A stretch of 64,000 bases of DNA, taken from contig CM068378.1 of assembly GCA_034770075.1 (NCBI GenBank), positions 45,164,508-45,228,507 on the forward strand, given 5' to 3'. The stretch comes from Aralia elata. Its lineage: Eukaryota > Streptophyta > Magnoliopsida > Apiales > Araliaceae. A program made the translations under genes and the position numbers. Below, in pieces: positions 46,541-58,217 of the stretch. Numbering within the stretch: position 1 is the first letter of the stretch; every line of letters begins with the position of its first letter. The notes below the pieces were generated by a model. That model saw nothing but the letters and a program-made list of their open reading frames with translations. It made no database searches and was not told the origin of the DNA.

Positions 46541-47830
46541 TGTGACGCCCCCAAATTCTCTACACTTCCCTGTAGCAGATCTGGTGCTCACTGAAACTAT
46601 ACAACTATAAATATTCAATAAAATATGACTTCTATCTATCCAAGGTTCATAGTATCCCATAACAGATGATAATTCCTGCCAGGACGTTATCTGTGTTTGG
46701 ATAGCCTCACTTGGATGTATAGATTCATATCTCATGAATACTTCTTTCATATCGATATTCCCTATCTATCTGACATTCATAGTATTAATGATAAGATTGT
46801 TCTTGGAACTGAGGGGCACATTTCGGTAAAGGTGGCACCTTACCGGCGCTCATTAAGTGTAACCTCAGCGCTTACAGAACTCCCAGTATCATTTAAATAC
46901 CCTCATTCAGATGTATAGTTCGTAAAGATATTGTATTTACTTAGTACAACTATGCTAAAGAAAGTAAAGATCAGAGTATAACGCATTCGATGTAATAAAG
47001 GAAGATAATATATTACATATCATTAAGTTCAGTTACATCGTTTTCAGTACTAAGTTATTACAACAAAGCCTTATAAAAGACTTGAATTATTCAAAAACAG
47101 TAAATAAAACTAGTAAACATGTCCTTATCCTTTGTCTGTCCCAAAGTGTCAGGATTATCATTTAAAACTGCAAAAGAAGATATATGCAAGAATGAGCTAC
47201 AAATGCTCAGCAAGTTCATTTGAAAATGTAAACACAATGTGTTTGATTTGAAAGATGTCAATGATGTATAACTGAGGGTTCTGTACATGAACCATATATT
47301 TCAATTAGTTCTATCAGTCTTCAATGACTTAGAACCGTTTGATTTCGGATATCTGGTAGGGGATCAGCCTAACCAATATCCTAGGAGTATCCATATCATC
47401 CTACAATTTATGTCGATATATAATCAACGGTCACCACCTTATCTTAAGGTTTTCCAGTTCACCTTACATCAAGGTGTTCCATTTCTCAGTATAAGATGTC
47501 GTACCAACAAAATTTGGTTTGACACAATAATTTACGCTCGAATAAACAATATATGAATAACGATTCATTTCTTAAGTTATGTTGAACAGAAACAATAACT
47601 TTGTATCAATTGATAGCAAGATGTATAATACTTGCTTAAATATAACAAGGTTAGAAGACTTGCCTCGTATATCCTTTACAGTTAATATAACGATCTAAAC
47701 GTTCGTCGTAAATCCTACACGATTATAAGTTAATGTAGACAAATAAGCATTTAACGATTAAATCTTTTAAGTTTTATTTCGGGTATCATAACCGCATATA
47801 AATAAGACTTCCTTTACAATATATGAAATA

Positions 47831-48199
47831 ATTTTAGCATTATAACTGCTTACAGAATGAATATTTTTCAATTATATTTAAAATAAATTGAGCATTATAA
47901 CTGCTTATAAAATGAATATTCGGCTATTAGATTTGAGAAAAATTCAGCATTATAACTGCTTATAAAATGAATATTTTTACTAAATAGTTGAAGAAATTCG
48001 AACATATTAACTGCTTATAAAAGTATATTTTCTAATATATAAGAGAAATAAATCAGACATTATAACTGCTTGTAAATAGGACTTTTGTACTATATACTTA
48101 AAATAATTTGGGCATTATAACTGCTTGTAAATAGGACTTTTGTACTATATACTTAAAATAATTTGGGCATTATAACTGCGTATAAAAGTATATTTTTAC
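47831..48199. repeat. About seven ~55-60-bp tandem units in LTR D
   Basis: Each unit carries GCATTATAACTGCTTATAAA or a close variant (near 47836, 47891, 47950, 48006, 48057, 48112 and 48171). The last two full units are almost identical over 60 bp, which points to recent slippage or duplication. Confidence 0.85.
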
Positions 48200-48499
48200 T
48201 AAATATATATAAAGAAAAATGAAAATAATAACCACTAGAGTAATACCTCTTGTAGTTGCTAGCTTTACTTCCGCGCAGCGCTTCGATACTTAGAAAGTAA
48301 TTTTTATCTCACAATATCTCTCAGAAGATAAATATAGAGTGTTTTTGCTCTTGAACTGCTCTTGAAAAATAGTAAGGAATGAATGAACTGAGCATGCTAT
48401 TTATAGAAAAACCAAGTTTCACTAATTGCACGTTAGGGGCTCGGTTTATTACACTTTGGTACCTAGGTTAATTACACTTTAGTACCTAGCAAATTCTTA

Positions 48500-48810
48500 G
48501 AATATTCTTCTAAGCTCCTCAATGAAAATATCTTTAAGCTCGACAATGCAGCTTGTAATCTAAGCTCCTCAATGAAAATATCTTCCAAGCTCGACAGTGC
48601 AGCTTGCAATTGAACCTATCTTCTAAGTTCCTCAATGAAAATATCTTTAAGCTCGACAATGCAGCTTGTTACCTTAAGCACGACAAATCACTTTGTCATT
48701 CTTAAGCACGACATAGCAACTTGTCAAAAATAATTTGTTGGAATACTTCTTGGTGAAATCGTGGAAAGCACGACAAATCATTTTGTCAATGTAAGCACGA
48801 CTAAGCAGCT
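48500..48810. repeat. Repeated self-complementary AAGCTCGACA modules in LTR D
   Basis: Units such as AAGCTCGACAATGCAGCTTG and AAGCACGACAAATCACTTTG occur about six times. Each has short inverted arms (AAGC...GCTT or GACAAA...TTTGTC). LTR C has related units at 27765-27900, including a hairpin CCGAGAAGCGTCTCGG. Confidence 0.7.
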
Positions 48811-49153
48811 TGAGCAAAATTTTTTATTTGACCTAATTCATCGTTTACACTATATAATCATAAAACACTTGTTTCGAAATATCATTTCAATCTTTATTAA
48901 GCACATATGTTACAATCTTCAAATCTCATTAGGGCTTAAGGTTTTAAACTTCTCGATACCTAATTTTACGTTATACGTTCTAATTCTAAACGTATACGAT
49001 AATGTTTTCGAATCGTATTAGGTTTTCAAAGATTACCTGAACAACCGTTCATCAGAATATATCATCACATAACACAGAGTCGGAATAAGAAATTTCATTT
49101 AATAAACACATAATTTACATATACAAATCTTATTATGGTTCAAAATATTACAT

Positions 49154-49560
49154 TCACCCCCACTAATAAGAATTTCGTCCTCGAAATTACAGTACAGATT
49201 ATAAAAACAAGTGTGGGTAATTATCTCGCATTTTACTCTCGAGCTCCCACGTAGCTTCCTCTATGTTTTGATTCCTCTAAATAACTTTGACTGAAGGTAT
49301 CGCTTTATTGCGTAGATGTTGTTCTTTCCTATCTATGATTTCAATAGGAACTTCTTCATATGATAAATCTTTTTGGATCTGAATAGGCTCGTAATCTATA
49401 ACGTGTTTATAATCGGGTTTGTATGGTCGTAATACGAACACATGAAACACGTTATGAATATATTCTAACTCAGGAGGTAAGGCTACCTCATAAGCTACTT
49501 CACCTATCCTTCTCAATATTTGAAATGGTCTAATGAATCTCGGACTCAATTTTCCCTTGG
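49154..49560 (-). pseudogene. C-terminal end of chromovirus D pol
   Basis: The minus strand encodes LSPRFIRPFQILRRIGEVAY, FHVFVLRPYKPDYKHVIDY and SYEEVPIEIIDRKEQHLRNK, the conserved tail of Tekay-type integrase. The frame stops at TAA at 49277-49279. A PPT and LTR D follow. Upstream the frame runs without a stop into a sequence not belonging to this family (49561-50140), an accidental fusion. Confidence 0.85.
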
Positions 49561-50340
49561 ACGAAGAAGGAATGTTAGAGGGAATGGATGGAGTATGTTC
49601 TTGTTTGGGAGGATGTACAGGAGAACTAACTGGTGATGGTTTGGGAGATACATTAATAGGCACTTTGAGTTTATCTAATTGTGGAGTAGTTTGTGAGTGT
49701 GAGTGAATAGGTGATTGATTTGGTGTGGCTAGAAAGGTGGACACATGAATTGGTGAGGGAGAGTTTGTGTGTTGTACTGAAGAAGTAGAATTGTGAACAT
49801 CGATCATTGGGTTTTGAGACTCTACGAGCGGAGAGAGTGATGTTTGTGCATCAGGTGTAAAGTGTGTAAGCTCTACGACTGGAGAACTCGTATTCTCGAT
49901 ATCAATTATAAGGTTTTGAGACTCTACGATTGAGGAACTTGGTATTGGTGCAGTTGATGCAAGTTGTGAAGAAGTCAAAGATTCATAGACTTGAGAAATC
50001 GAATCTTCAACACCCTTGTCCCAGTCATATGAAGGAAAAGCATGATTTAGAAATGAAAGTGGGACAATATGTACCTTTTGATAGATTGAAGAGAGATTGT
50101 GGGGTTGAGAGCATATCAGCTTAGTGGCGTAAGTAAGCACCCTTGAGAAATTTTGAGCTACCAGAGGTAAGCTTGGATATCTGGAATAGCACCATTAAAT
50201 AAAGCTCTGATCTTCTAAACTGATAGCCTTCACTAGCGGCAGAAGTGGCAGAAAGTAGAGCATTTGATCACTAGCAGGATTAGGATTGTAGAGTGTGGTG
50301 CTATAATCCATTTCCGAATCAAGGAGATAGTCAACGAGCC
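49561..50340 (-). pseudogene. Envelope-like ORF of SIRE element, distal part
   Basis: This continues the region at 60021-61927 after excision of the copia insertion. The frame starts at 50340 (DGLVDYLLDSEMDY) and has a TAA near 50195. It goes on as a Ser/Pro-rich stretch with an internal repeat, VESQN(L/P)(I/M)ID...N(T/S)(T/S)S, and ends by fusion with the chromovirus integrase tail at about 49560. I recognise no domain in this part. A role as an envelope is only inferred from its position. Confidence 0.55.
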
Positions 50341-50345
50341 CATCT
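50341..50345 (+). repeat. Left target-site duplication of copia N
   Basis: CATCT lies directly before the LTR start TGAAAGTAG and is repeated at 60016-60020. Confidence 0.9.
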
Positions 50346-52126
50346 TGAAAGTAGTATGCACACAAGCAAATCATATTTGATATGATGTAGCATATACTTT
50401 GTATTCTTATTCGGTCATTAAAAGTATTTTTCATTATCTATATAATGATGTTATATTAATATGTGATAAACCCATAATTTTAAGCAATGCTTTTAAAAAT
50501 TATGATGATGATCATGCTAATGAGATCTAAATTCTTAGATAGCTTAAAACTAAAATCGTTCCTAATCGATTGGATTACTAAAAAGGGGATTAGTTAATTC
50601 GGATAGATTAGTACATACGTTGCTTCCTCTTATGAAGAGGATGATTGATCTCATAATCATTTGTGTTGAGACACTAAAGCAAGTATGTAGGTGCTTATTG
50701 GAGAATAAGTTCACTGAACGTGGCTCGCTAAGGAATACCTAATGGAGTTTTACTCGCCTGTCAATTGGATTTCCTCTAGTGATAGTTGTATAAATGATCC
50801 TTGGACTTGAGATCATCATAGTATCTTGTGTATGATGAGTTATACTTTGACATGTCCCCTTAAGACCTTTAAGGTATATCAAAGGGTATGATTGGGTATA
50901 ATAAGTTGTACATGGAGATAGGTGATTGATCAACAAAGAATCTACCACGTCTAGTAAAAGATATAAATGTCCTATGTGATTCGATAAATGAAAACTCAGT
51001 AGTCCTTGGCCAAGGCAGAATGAAATTAGAAAGGAGTTTCTAATTTGCATTATTTAGAGTTGTGCATTTGGGAATTATATAATTAAATAAAATAAGACTT
51101 GACAGTAATTTCATGTCTTATATTTAACTGAGACATTGTATGGTAGAAGGATTGAATTGTACGATAACTCTTCACTGAAAGGTTCTTTTGTGATTAATGT
51201 TGAAATCTATATTATCTAAAAAGTCGTTAATCGCTAAGGGGGCTTACACTTATTGTAGAATAAATATTATTTAATTAAATGAATTAAATAATTTAATTTA
51301 TTTATTTAAATAAGATTAGAATTGTTCTAATTGATTTATTCACAACTGGTTTAATATGGAGAACCTAAAGGGTCACACGACAAAAGAAAAATATTTGTTT
51401 AAGAAGTAAATGACATAATTGTAATAATAAGTTAAGTGTATTTAATTTAATCTATGGAGATAGAATAAATTAAATAGCTTAATATTTATTATTTAATATT
51501 TTGAAAATATTAAATATAAATTAATAAGAGGAGTCTTATTATTATTATTACTATTACTATTATTTAATTCGTAATAGAGATTGATAATTAATTAATAGAA
51601 GTACTCTCTCATGAATTCCTAATTAGATTAAGAGTTTAATTTAATTAAAGGAGTTTAATTAGAATAGAAACCCTAATCCTAAATAGTTTAGAGGAGGGTT
51701 TTCCTACATCTATAAATAAGAGAAGTCTTATCATAGATTAAGGTTACACACTTTTGCATAAAAATTGTGGAGAGTACTTACAATTTCTATAGAGATAGAA
51801 AATAGGGTTTTGCCAACACCTACTTCTTGAACAAGTATTATTCCTTAGTAGATCACCTCTAGAAGCCAAACACTTGGGTGGCTAACGTTGATCAAAGGAA
51901 GGAATTTAATCGGCAGAATTCAAGGAGAACGCGAAGGAATTGGAGGTAAACTTGTACATGAGGAAGCTATAATTCTACCCTTATTCTCCATCTCTTTCGT
52001 TTAATTAATAATTGTGCATAAATAAAGATCATGGTGATGGTTTGTATAAAAATTTAAAATCTGATTATCGCGCTTTCGCTTTATTTATGTAATTTGATTG
52101 CATATTCGCGTTATGCAAACCTAACA
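50346..52126 (+). repeat. 5' LTR of copia N
   Basis: It begins TGAAAGTAGTATGCACAC and ends CAAACCTAACA, 1781 bp, directly followed by the PBS. It contains (TTA/TTG)n-rich runs near 51535-51565. Small ORFs such as 50739-51050 are not genes. Confidence 0.9.
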
Positions 52127-52127
52127 G

Positions 52128-52140
52128 TGGTATCAAGAGC
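52128..52140 (+). promoter_or_regulatory. Primer-binding site of copia N
   Basis: TGGTATCAAGAGC follows the LTR by one base. It matches the initiator tRNA-Met type PBS typical of copia elements. Confidence 0.9.
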
Positions 52141-52268
52141 CAAACTTTATGCGAATTATCAATTATTTTGATTTTGTATATACATTGATATGTGTTTAGA
52201 ACAATTTAATTGGACATAACTGTTTGTGTAAAATTATTTTTTATTTTTTTATATATATAAAAAAACAT

Positions 52269-52436
52269 TGGTCAAAGTCAACGGTCAAACGTTGACCGCT
52301 GACTGGTCAACTGTTGACTGGTCAACTGTTGACTGGTCAACTGATGACGTGACACTAACTGCTGATATGGCACAGACTGCTAATATGGCGCTGACTGGTC
52401 AACTGTTGACTGCTGATGTGGCGCTGACTGGTCAAT
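52269..52436 (+). repeat. TTGACTGGTCAACTG repeats in the leader of copia N
   Basis: The 15-bp unit TTGACTGGTCAACTG is present in three tandem copies near 52300-52345, with related words up to 52436. Each unit contains TTGAC and GTCAA, the W-box core in both directions. The 61-codon ORF across it is probably meaningless. Confidence 0.8.
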
Positions 52437-52639
52437 CTTTAAAAATGAAATAATTAATTTGGGGCTAGAGAGTTTTGAACCGCTGACCTATTGGTCATAT
52501 TTTGGAAGCCTTACCACTACACGAGAATCACTTTTGATTATGAATCAGAATGTTTAATATTTAAACTATATAATTCTGGGTTTGAAGTTTGACTTAAAGG
52601 CTTGTTTGATTATTTCTTTTAAAGGTTTGTGATCAAGGG

Positions 52640-54847
52640 TTGACTTTGTCGTCTCATATCAAATAGAGATTGAGTTCCATAACTCAATCAATATTCTTAA
52701 TTCAACGAACGTAGTCATAATTTGACTTTGTCGTCTCATACTTGTAACATATATAAAATGCATCTTGATTTTACATCATAGGTTTAAAATAGTTAAACAT
52801 TTAGTTCACATAACAAATAGGAACTGAAAGACTCGTAGATTACCAATTACCATAATCAACTTATACTTATCTGAACTTCACGTATCCTACACGATATATA
52901 ATCATGCACAACATTTATTAGTCACATAGCAACACTTAGAAAACTTCATACACATTCCGTTTATAAAGTAGTAACAATAATTAGTTACAGCATTATAGAC
53001 ACTTCAAGACTCACTTTCATTTGATTTCATCTTATTATCTCAATTATTATATTAGTCTAATCTTTAAAGATGTATATGGTAACATAGCATGTTCATAAAG
53101 AAAAATATATTTTTTTTGTATCACCGCCAGGGCGGTGGATTTCCCTTACAAAAATGCCGCCGGGGCGAAGGAACCGCTGGGGCGACAATCCGTAACGTAA
53201 TTTCACAGCCGGGGCAGTGGACATGAGACTAGACTTCTGCTGTTCGCGAATTGCACAGTTTCAAGGCCAAAAACACCAAATTTCTTCATTTTAACAACAA
53301 ATTAAAATTACACAATCACTATAACTCATATATAATCATTACCTAAACCTTTTAACACGATTCTAACATCTTAAACAACTTAAACAACCAATTTAAAGGC
53401 TTAAAAAATAACAGTTCATACTAGTTTTTCATATTTCACAACTTTTAGCGTAATCAACCACTACGGAATCGTTACTCAACCAAATTGGTCCGTTCAACTT
53501 CCGTTGTTTTCGTTTTTTAACGCATAACAACAATCCATCATCAATTTACAGTTTCATGTACACATTAACAATTAATTTTGACTCCAAAGTTAGCAAAAAT
53601 ATACATATTCAACCAAAAACCAAATTCTTTATTTTAAACATGTTTTCCATGGATTAATAACTCCAAAATCATATATAAACACTATATAACCTATTAAACA
53701 TGTTTCTAAACATATATAACCAACATCTCATCAAATCATCAACCAAAAATCCATTTTAAAGAAAATTCAAGGAATAGAAAATTAAGAACTTAAAGCTAGG
53801 TTTTTACCTTTGATTCTTGCTTCTTCTTTGATTTTCAGAACTTTCTTCTCAATTTCCTAAGAACTCACTCAATTTTCTCTCTTCCTCTCCTCTGTTCTTT
53901 GTTTTCCAACTCCTGATAACTTCCATGACTTTTAGTGGGGAGTTTCATCAGTTAAGAAAGCCAAAGGCCACAAGGCCTTGTTTGGTACTTCTTTAAAGAA
54001 TTAATCCATTTTTGTTATTATTATTATACTCTACGCTTCCCATTTAAAAATAAACCATTGCCACACTTTAATTTAATTAAACTTATTTAATTAATTTATT
54101 TAACTAATATAACTTAAATTTTATTTAACAAATTATTACCTTTCTAATTTAATTAAATAATTAAATTAGAACCTTATCATCACTTTAGCGTGCTAAAATA
54201 CGCACAAATTATAAAATTATTTATCATCAATTTATTTAATAACATCATACTTAAACAAATTATTCTATAATAATTTCCATCGAATATTTATTTCATAAAT
54301 ATTCCAGATAAAATATTTATTCAATTCCATAAATATTTTTAACTATTTACAAAACTCACAATCTTATTACATTAACATATTTCACTTATGTAACACATTG
54401 CTTTCTCGTTTTATTAAAACAAATATATATATTTACATTAATTCACTGTTTTAATTAATTGAATTACTCACATTATTGTGAAATATAATCTATAACAATT
54501 TCATTGCTAGCAAGACATAATAATCAAATTATATTATTTCATAATATAATTTTAACTTAATAACATTCAGTTAATATCCTTTTCGTAACAATTTTATTTA
54601 CTATCATCAATGATTTAATTTACCATTAAACCTCATTTTCCAATATAAGAATATATATATATATTCCTCTTCTATATTCACACCAAATCACATATTTTAT
54701 ATATTCCTCTTCTATATTCACACCAAATCACATATTTTATAATATGAAACACATATATACACACATTCAAACTCAAAATGTCTCATAATAAGAATTTTTA
54801 TTTATTAAATTCTTATTTAATAACTTCTAAAAATTCGGGTTGTCGCA
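52640..54847 (-). repeat. Inserted LTR J (minus strand) in copia N
   Basis: The right edge is clear: the minus strand starts TGCGACAACCCGAATTTTTAG at 54847, a start known from chromovirus LTRs, and copia gag resumes right after. The left edge is not found; 52640 is a rough guess. A GC-rich pocket lies at 53120-53225. The repeated TTGACTTTGTCGTCTCAT near 52640 and 52722 may belong to it. Confidence 0.55.
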
Positions 54848-54855
54848 GAAAAGCT

Positions 54856-55850
54856 ATCTTATGTCCTTGATACGCCTATCCTTGTAATGGTTGCAGACAA
54901 TGCATCTGATGAGAGTTGCTACTTTTAGAAAGTGGCAAGATGATGCAACTGTGGCTCAATGCATCATGCTCTTATCCATGAGTAACGAGCTTCAGCGTCA
55001 GCATGAAACTATGGATGCTCCTACTATACTCCTGCACCTTCAAGGAGTTGAATGGTGAGGAAAATAGGACTACTAGATATAAGATATCTAAGGAGCTCTT
55101 CCAATCTAGAATGACCAATGACACTACAGTACAAACACAAAATCTTAAAATGATCAATTTGATTGAACAATTAGGACAACAAGATTTTGTCATGGATGGA
55201 GAGTTGATCCTAGATTTGATCTTGCAATCACTTCCGGACTCTTTCTCACAATTTGTTGTGAATTTTCACATGAATAAGCTATATGTAAGCCTGCCTGAGT
55301 TGCTTAAACATGTTGAAAACTGTAGAGAGTCATTTTCCAACCAAGAAAGACCAAGTCTAATTAGTAGAGGCCAAAGGATCTTTTGAAAAGAAGAATAATT
55401 CAAAGAAGGTATAAGGAAAGGCAAAAACAAAGGCTAATAAGAACAAAAACTGATGCGGATAGCAAAGGAGTTTGTTTCCACTGCAATAAGCTTGGAGACT
55501 GGAAAGGAAATTGTAAGCAACATCTTGTAGAGGCTAACCAGAAGAAGCTTAGTGAAGCTTCGGTTACAGATATAGGTTTGTTCATGATTGAAATAAATCT
55601 TTCTATAAGTCAAGGTTCTACTTGGGTATTGGATACTGGCAATAGTTCTCACGTATGTAATCCAATGCAGAGACTAAGCAGAAGTAGAAAGCTAAACAAA
55701 GAGTTACGTGTGGAGAATGGAGCAATGGTTGCTATATTAGCCATAGGAACTTATAGTTTAGTGTTGCCTACGGGCAAGTCTATTAAGTTAATAAGTTGCT
55801 ATTATGTTCTAGTTCTCTTTAGAAGCATTATTACTTTCGTTGTTGGATAA
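54856..55850 (+). pseudogene. Copia N gag and protease start
   Basis: Gag motifs follow: MLLSMSNELQRQHETMDAP, then LQSLPDSFSQFVVNFHMNKL, across a frameshift near 55040. A zinc knuckle, CFHCNKLGDWKGNC (55472-55513), has Asp at the place of the conserved His, so zinc binding is doubtful. The protease motif WVLDTGNSSHVCN is near 55624-55662. The frame shifts again near 55383. Confidence 0.85.
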
Positions 55851-58206
55851 GGAAGGTTCTGGTATTATATTTAAGAACAATAGTTGTTCTATTTATAATG
55901 ATAATGTTTTGCTTAAACTAGAAGATTACTTGATGGACTTTGTAAACTTGACTTATATGAAAAATAAAAATAATTTTGCAAATTGAACAAACTAGTTAAA
56001 AAAAGGAGATGGTTATTCAAAGAGTTGAATATGTGTATTTGATGAAATACAAGTCTGAATCATTTGAAAGGTTCAAAGAATTCAGAAGTGAAACAAATTG
56101 ACAAAGTATTAAGATTCTTTGATCAGATCGAGGAAGGAATACTTGTGCAATGAGTTTCTAGATCATCTCAAAATGGTTTTTCACATAATGGACGTTTCAT
56201 GATACGCAATAATTGATCGGTGTATCTAAAAGGGAAAATTGTACCATGTAGGACATGGTGCGGTCCATAATGATTTTTACCGACATTTCAGTGTCCTTCT
56301 AGGGTTATGCCCTAGAAACAACTGCATATCTACAAAATAAGGTAACCTAAAAATTGGACCCCAATACTCCATAAAAGTTATGGATAGGGAGGATTCCTAG
56401 TCTTAAGTATGTTAAGATAAGGGGTTGTCCAGCTTATGTGAAAAGGTTTCAAAAGGATAAGCTTAGGATAAAATCTGTCAAGTGCAGGTTTGTGGGATAT
56501 CCTAAAGAAAGTTTAGGGTATTATTATTATAATCTTACACGTTACCTTCTTGGATAAAAGTGTTTATCATTGAAGGAGCTAGTGGGAGGGTAATAGATCT
56601 TGAAGGGGTTCAAGAACCACAAAATATTTTAAGTCAAACCGAGGAACCTATAGATAGACCTATTGTACCACAACCGAATTGTAAATCTGGAAGAGTACCG
56701 AAGATACCTAGAAGGTATGGATTCATCATAGAGCATGATGATGAGGTACGCATCATAGAGGATGATGATCCAGTTATATACGATGAGGCTATGAGTAGTA
56801 GATACTCAGAGAAATGGCAGATGGCCATGAAATCCAAAATGGACTCCATGTATGAGAACCAAGTATGGACTCTGTTACTCCACTAAGAGGCATAGTGCCT
56901 ATAGAGTGAAATTGGGTCTTTAAGGGAAAGACTGGGACAAATGGCAAGGTGGAGACCTATAAGACCAGACCTGTTTAAAAGGTTTCAAATAAAGTCGAGG
57001 AGTTGATTGTGATAAAACCTTATTACCGAGTAATGCTCAAGTCCATTTGGATTTTGCTTGTGATTGTAGCTTATTATTACGAAATCTGTAAATGGATTTG
57101 GAGACATCCTTCTTCAATGAAGATTTGAGGAGAATGTATATATGATACAGCCAGAGGAATTTGTTTCAAAGGTTGAAGCAAATCGTATATGTAAGCTACA
57201 ATGATCCATTTATGGATTGAAGCAAGCTTCTCAAAGATGGAACATTCATTTTGATAAGACAATCAAAAGAGTTTGATTTTATCAAAAACAAAAATGAACC
57301 TAGTGTGTACAAAAGGATCAGTGGGAGCACTGTGACATTCCTAGTATTATATGTTAATATAATACTGATAAGGAATGACATACCAGTGCTATAATCAGTA
57401 AAGATAAAATTGTCTAAACATTCCTCCATGAATAACTTGGGAGGAGCATCCTATAAATTGGGGATATAAATCTATATAGATAGATTTAAAAGGATGCTAG
57501 GCTTTACCCAAGGAACGTATATTCATTCGATGCTAAAGGCATTTAACATGGAAAACTCCAAGAGAGGTCTCATGTTGACGAGCCATGGAGTTTATCTCTC
57601 TAAAATTATCTCCAATTGAAAGAGAGATCACATGAGTTACTATCATGTATGCAATGAATATACAAGGCCTGATGTTGATCAGTCATATTTTGGAGAAGAT
57701 CATTGTAAGATAGTGAATAACATCTTTAAGTACTTAACCGGTACTAAGGATGTGATCATGATTCATGGTGGGTCTGAATTAAAACTAGAGGGTTAAACAG
57801 ACTCAAGTTTTTCAGACTGACTAAGACGATAACAAATCCACTTTAAGGTAAATTGTTACCTTGAATGGTGGTGCAGTGAATTGGAAAAGTTTTAAACAGC
57901 AAAGAGTTACTGGTTTAGTGACAAAGATAAAGTATATAGTTGTAAGTGAAGCTACAAGTTGATTATTTGGATGAAAAGTTTATCACAGGACTAGGAATAG
58001 TTCGTAAGTCTCATCTTAGATTCAAACATGTGTTGCGGCACTTTCATTTGATTAGTAGAATCATTCAAAGAGGAGAAGTCACTATAGAGATAGTGGACTC
58101 TCAAGAACAACATTGCATATTTATTTACTGAAGCTTTATCCAATAGTAGGATGATCGTCACTTAGAGAAGAAGGGTATTAGATACCATGGCGATTGGCTT
58201 TAGTGT
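55851..58206 (+). pseudogene. Copia N integrase, RT and RNase H remnants
   Basis: Integrase words (SFERFKEFRSET, SDRG) appear near 56060-56135 in broken frames, with most of the domain missing. RT starts near 56800 (KSKMDSMYENQVWTL), with GLKQASQRW near 57225 and an eroded active site near 57350 (YVDD has become YVN-like). RNase H words reach 58200. It is parallel to the fragment at 26564-27685. Confidence 0.8.
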
Positions 58207-58216
58207 AAGTGGGAGA
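58207..58216 (+). promoter_or_regulatory. Polypurine tract of copia N
   Basis: AAGTGGGAGA lies next to the 3' LTR start. The same tract is next to LTR M (42002-42010, minus). Confidence 0.8.
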
Positions 58217-58217
58217 T

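Larger units (their letters stand above)
46541..49153 (-). repeat. 3' LTR of chromovirus D (inverted)
   Basis: The minus strand starts TGTAATATTTTGAACC at 49153, right after a PPT (TTAGTGGGGGTGAA), and ends GGGGGCGTCACA at 46541, about 2.6 kb. Its clean end lies inside the integrase of element F. Two internal repeat blocks are listed separately. ORFs on both strands are not genes. Confidence 0.85.
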
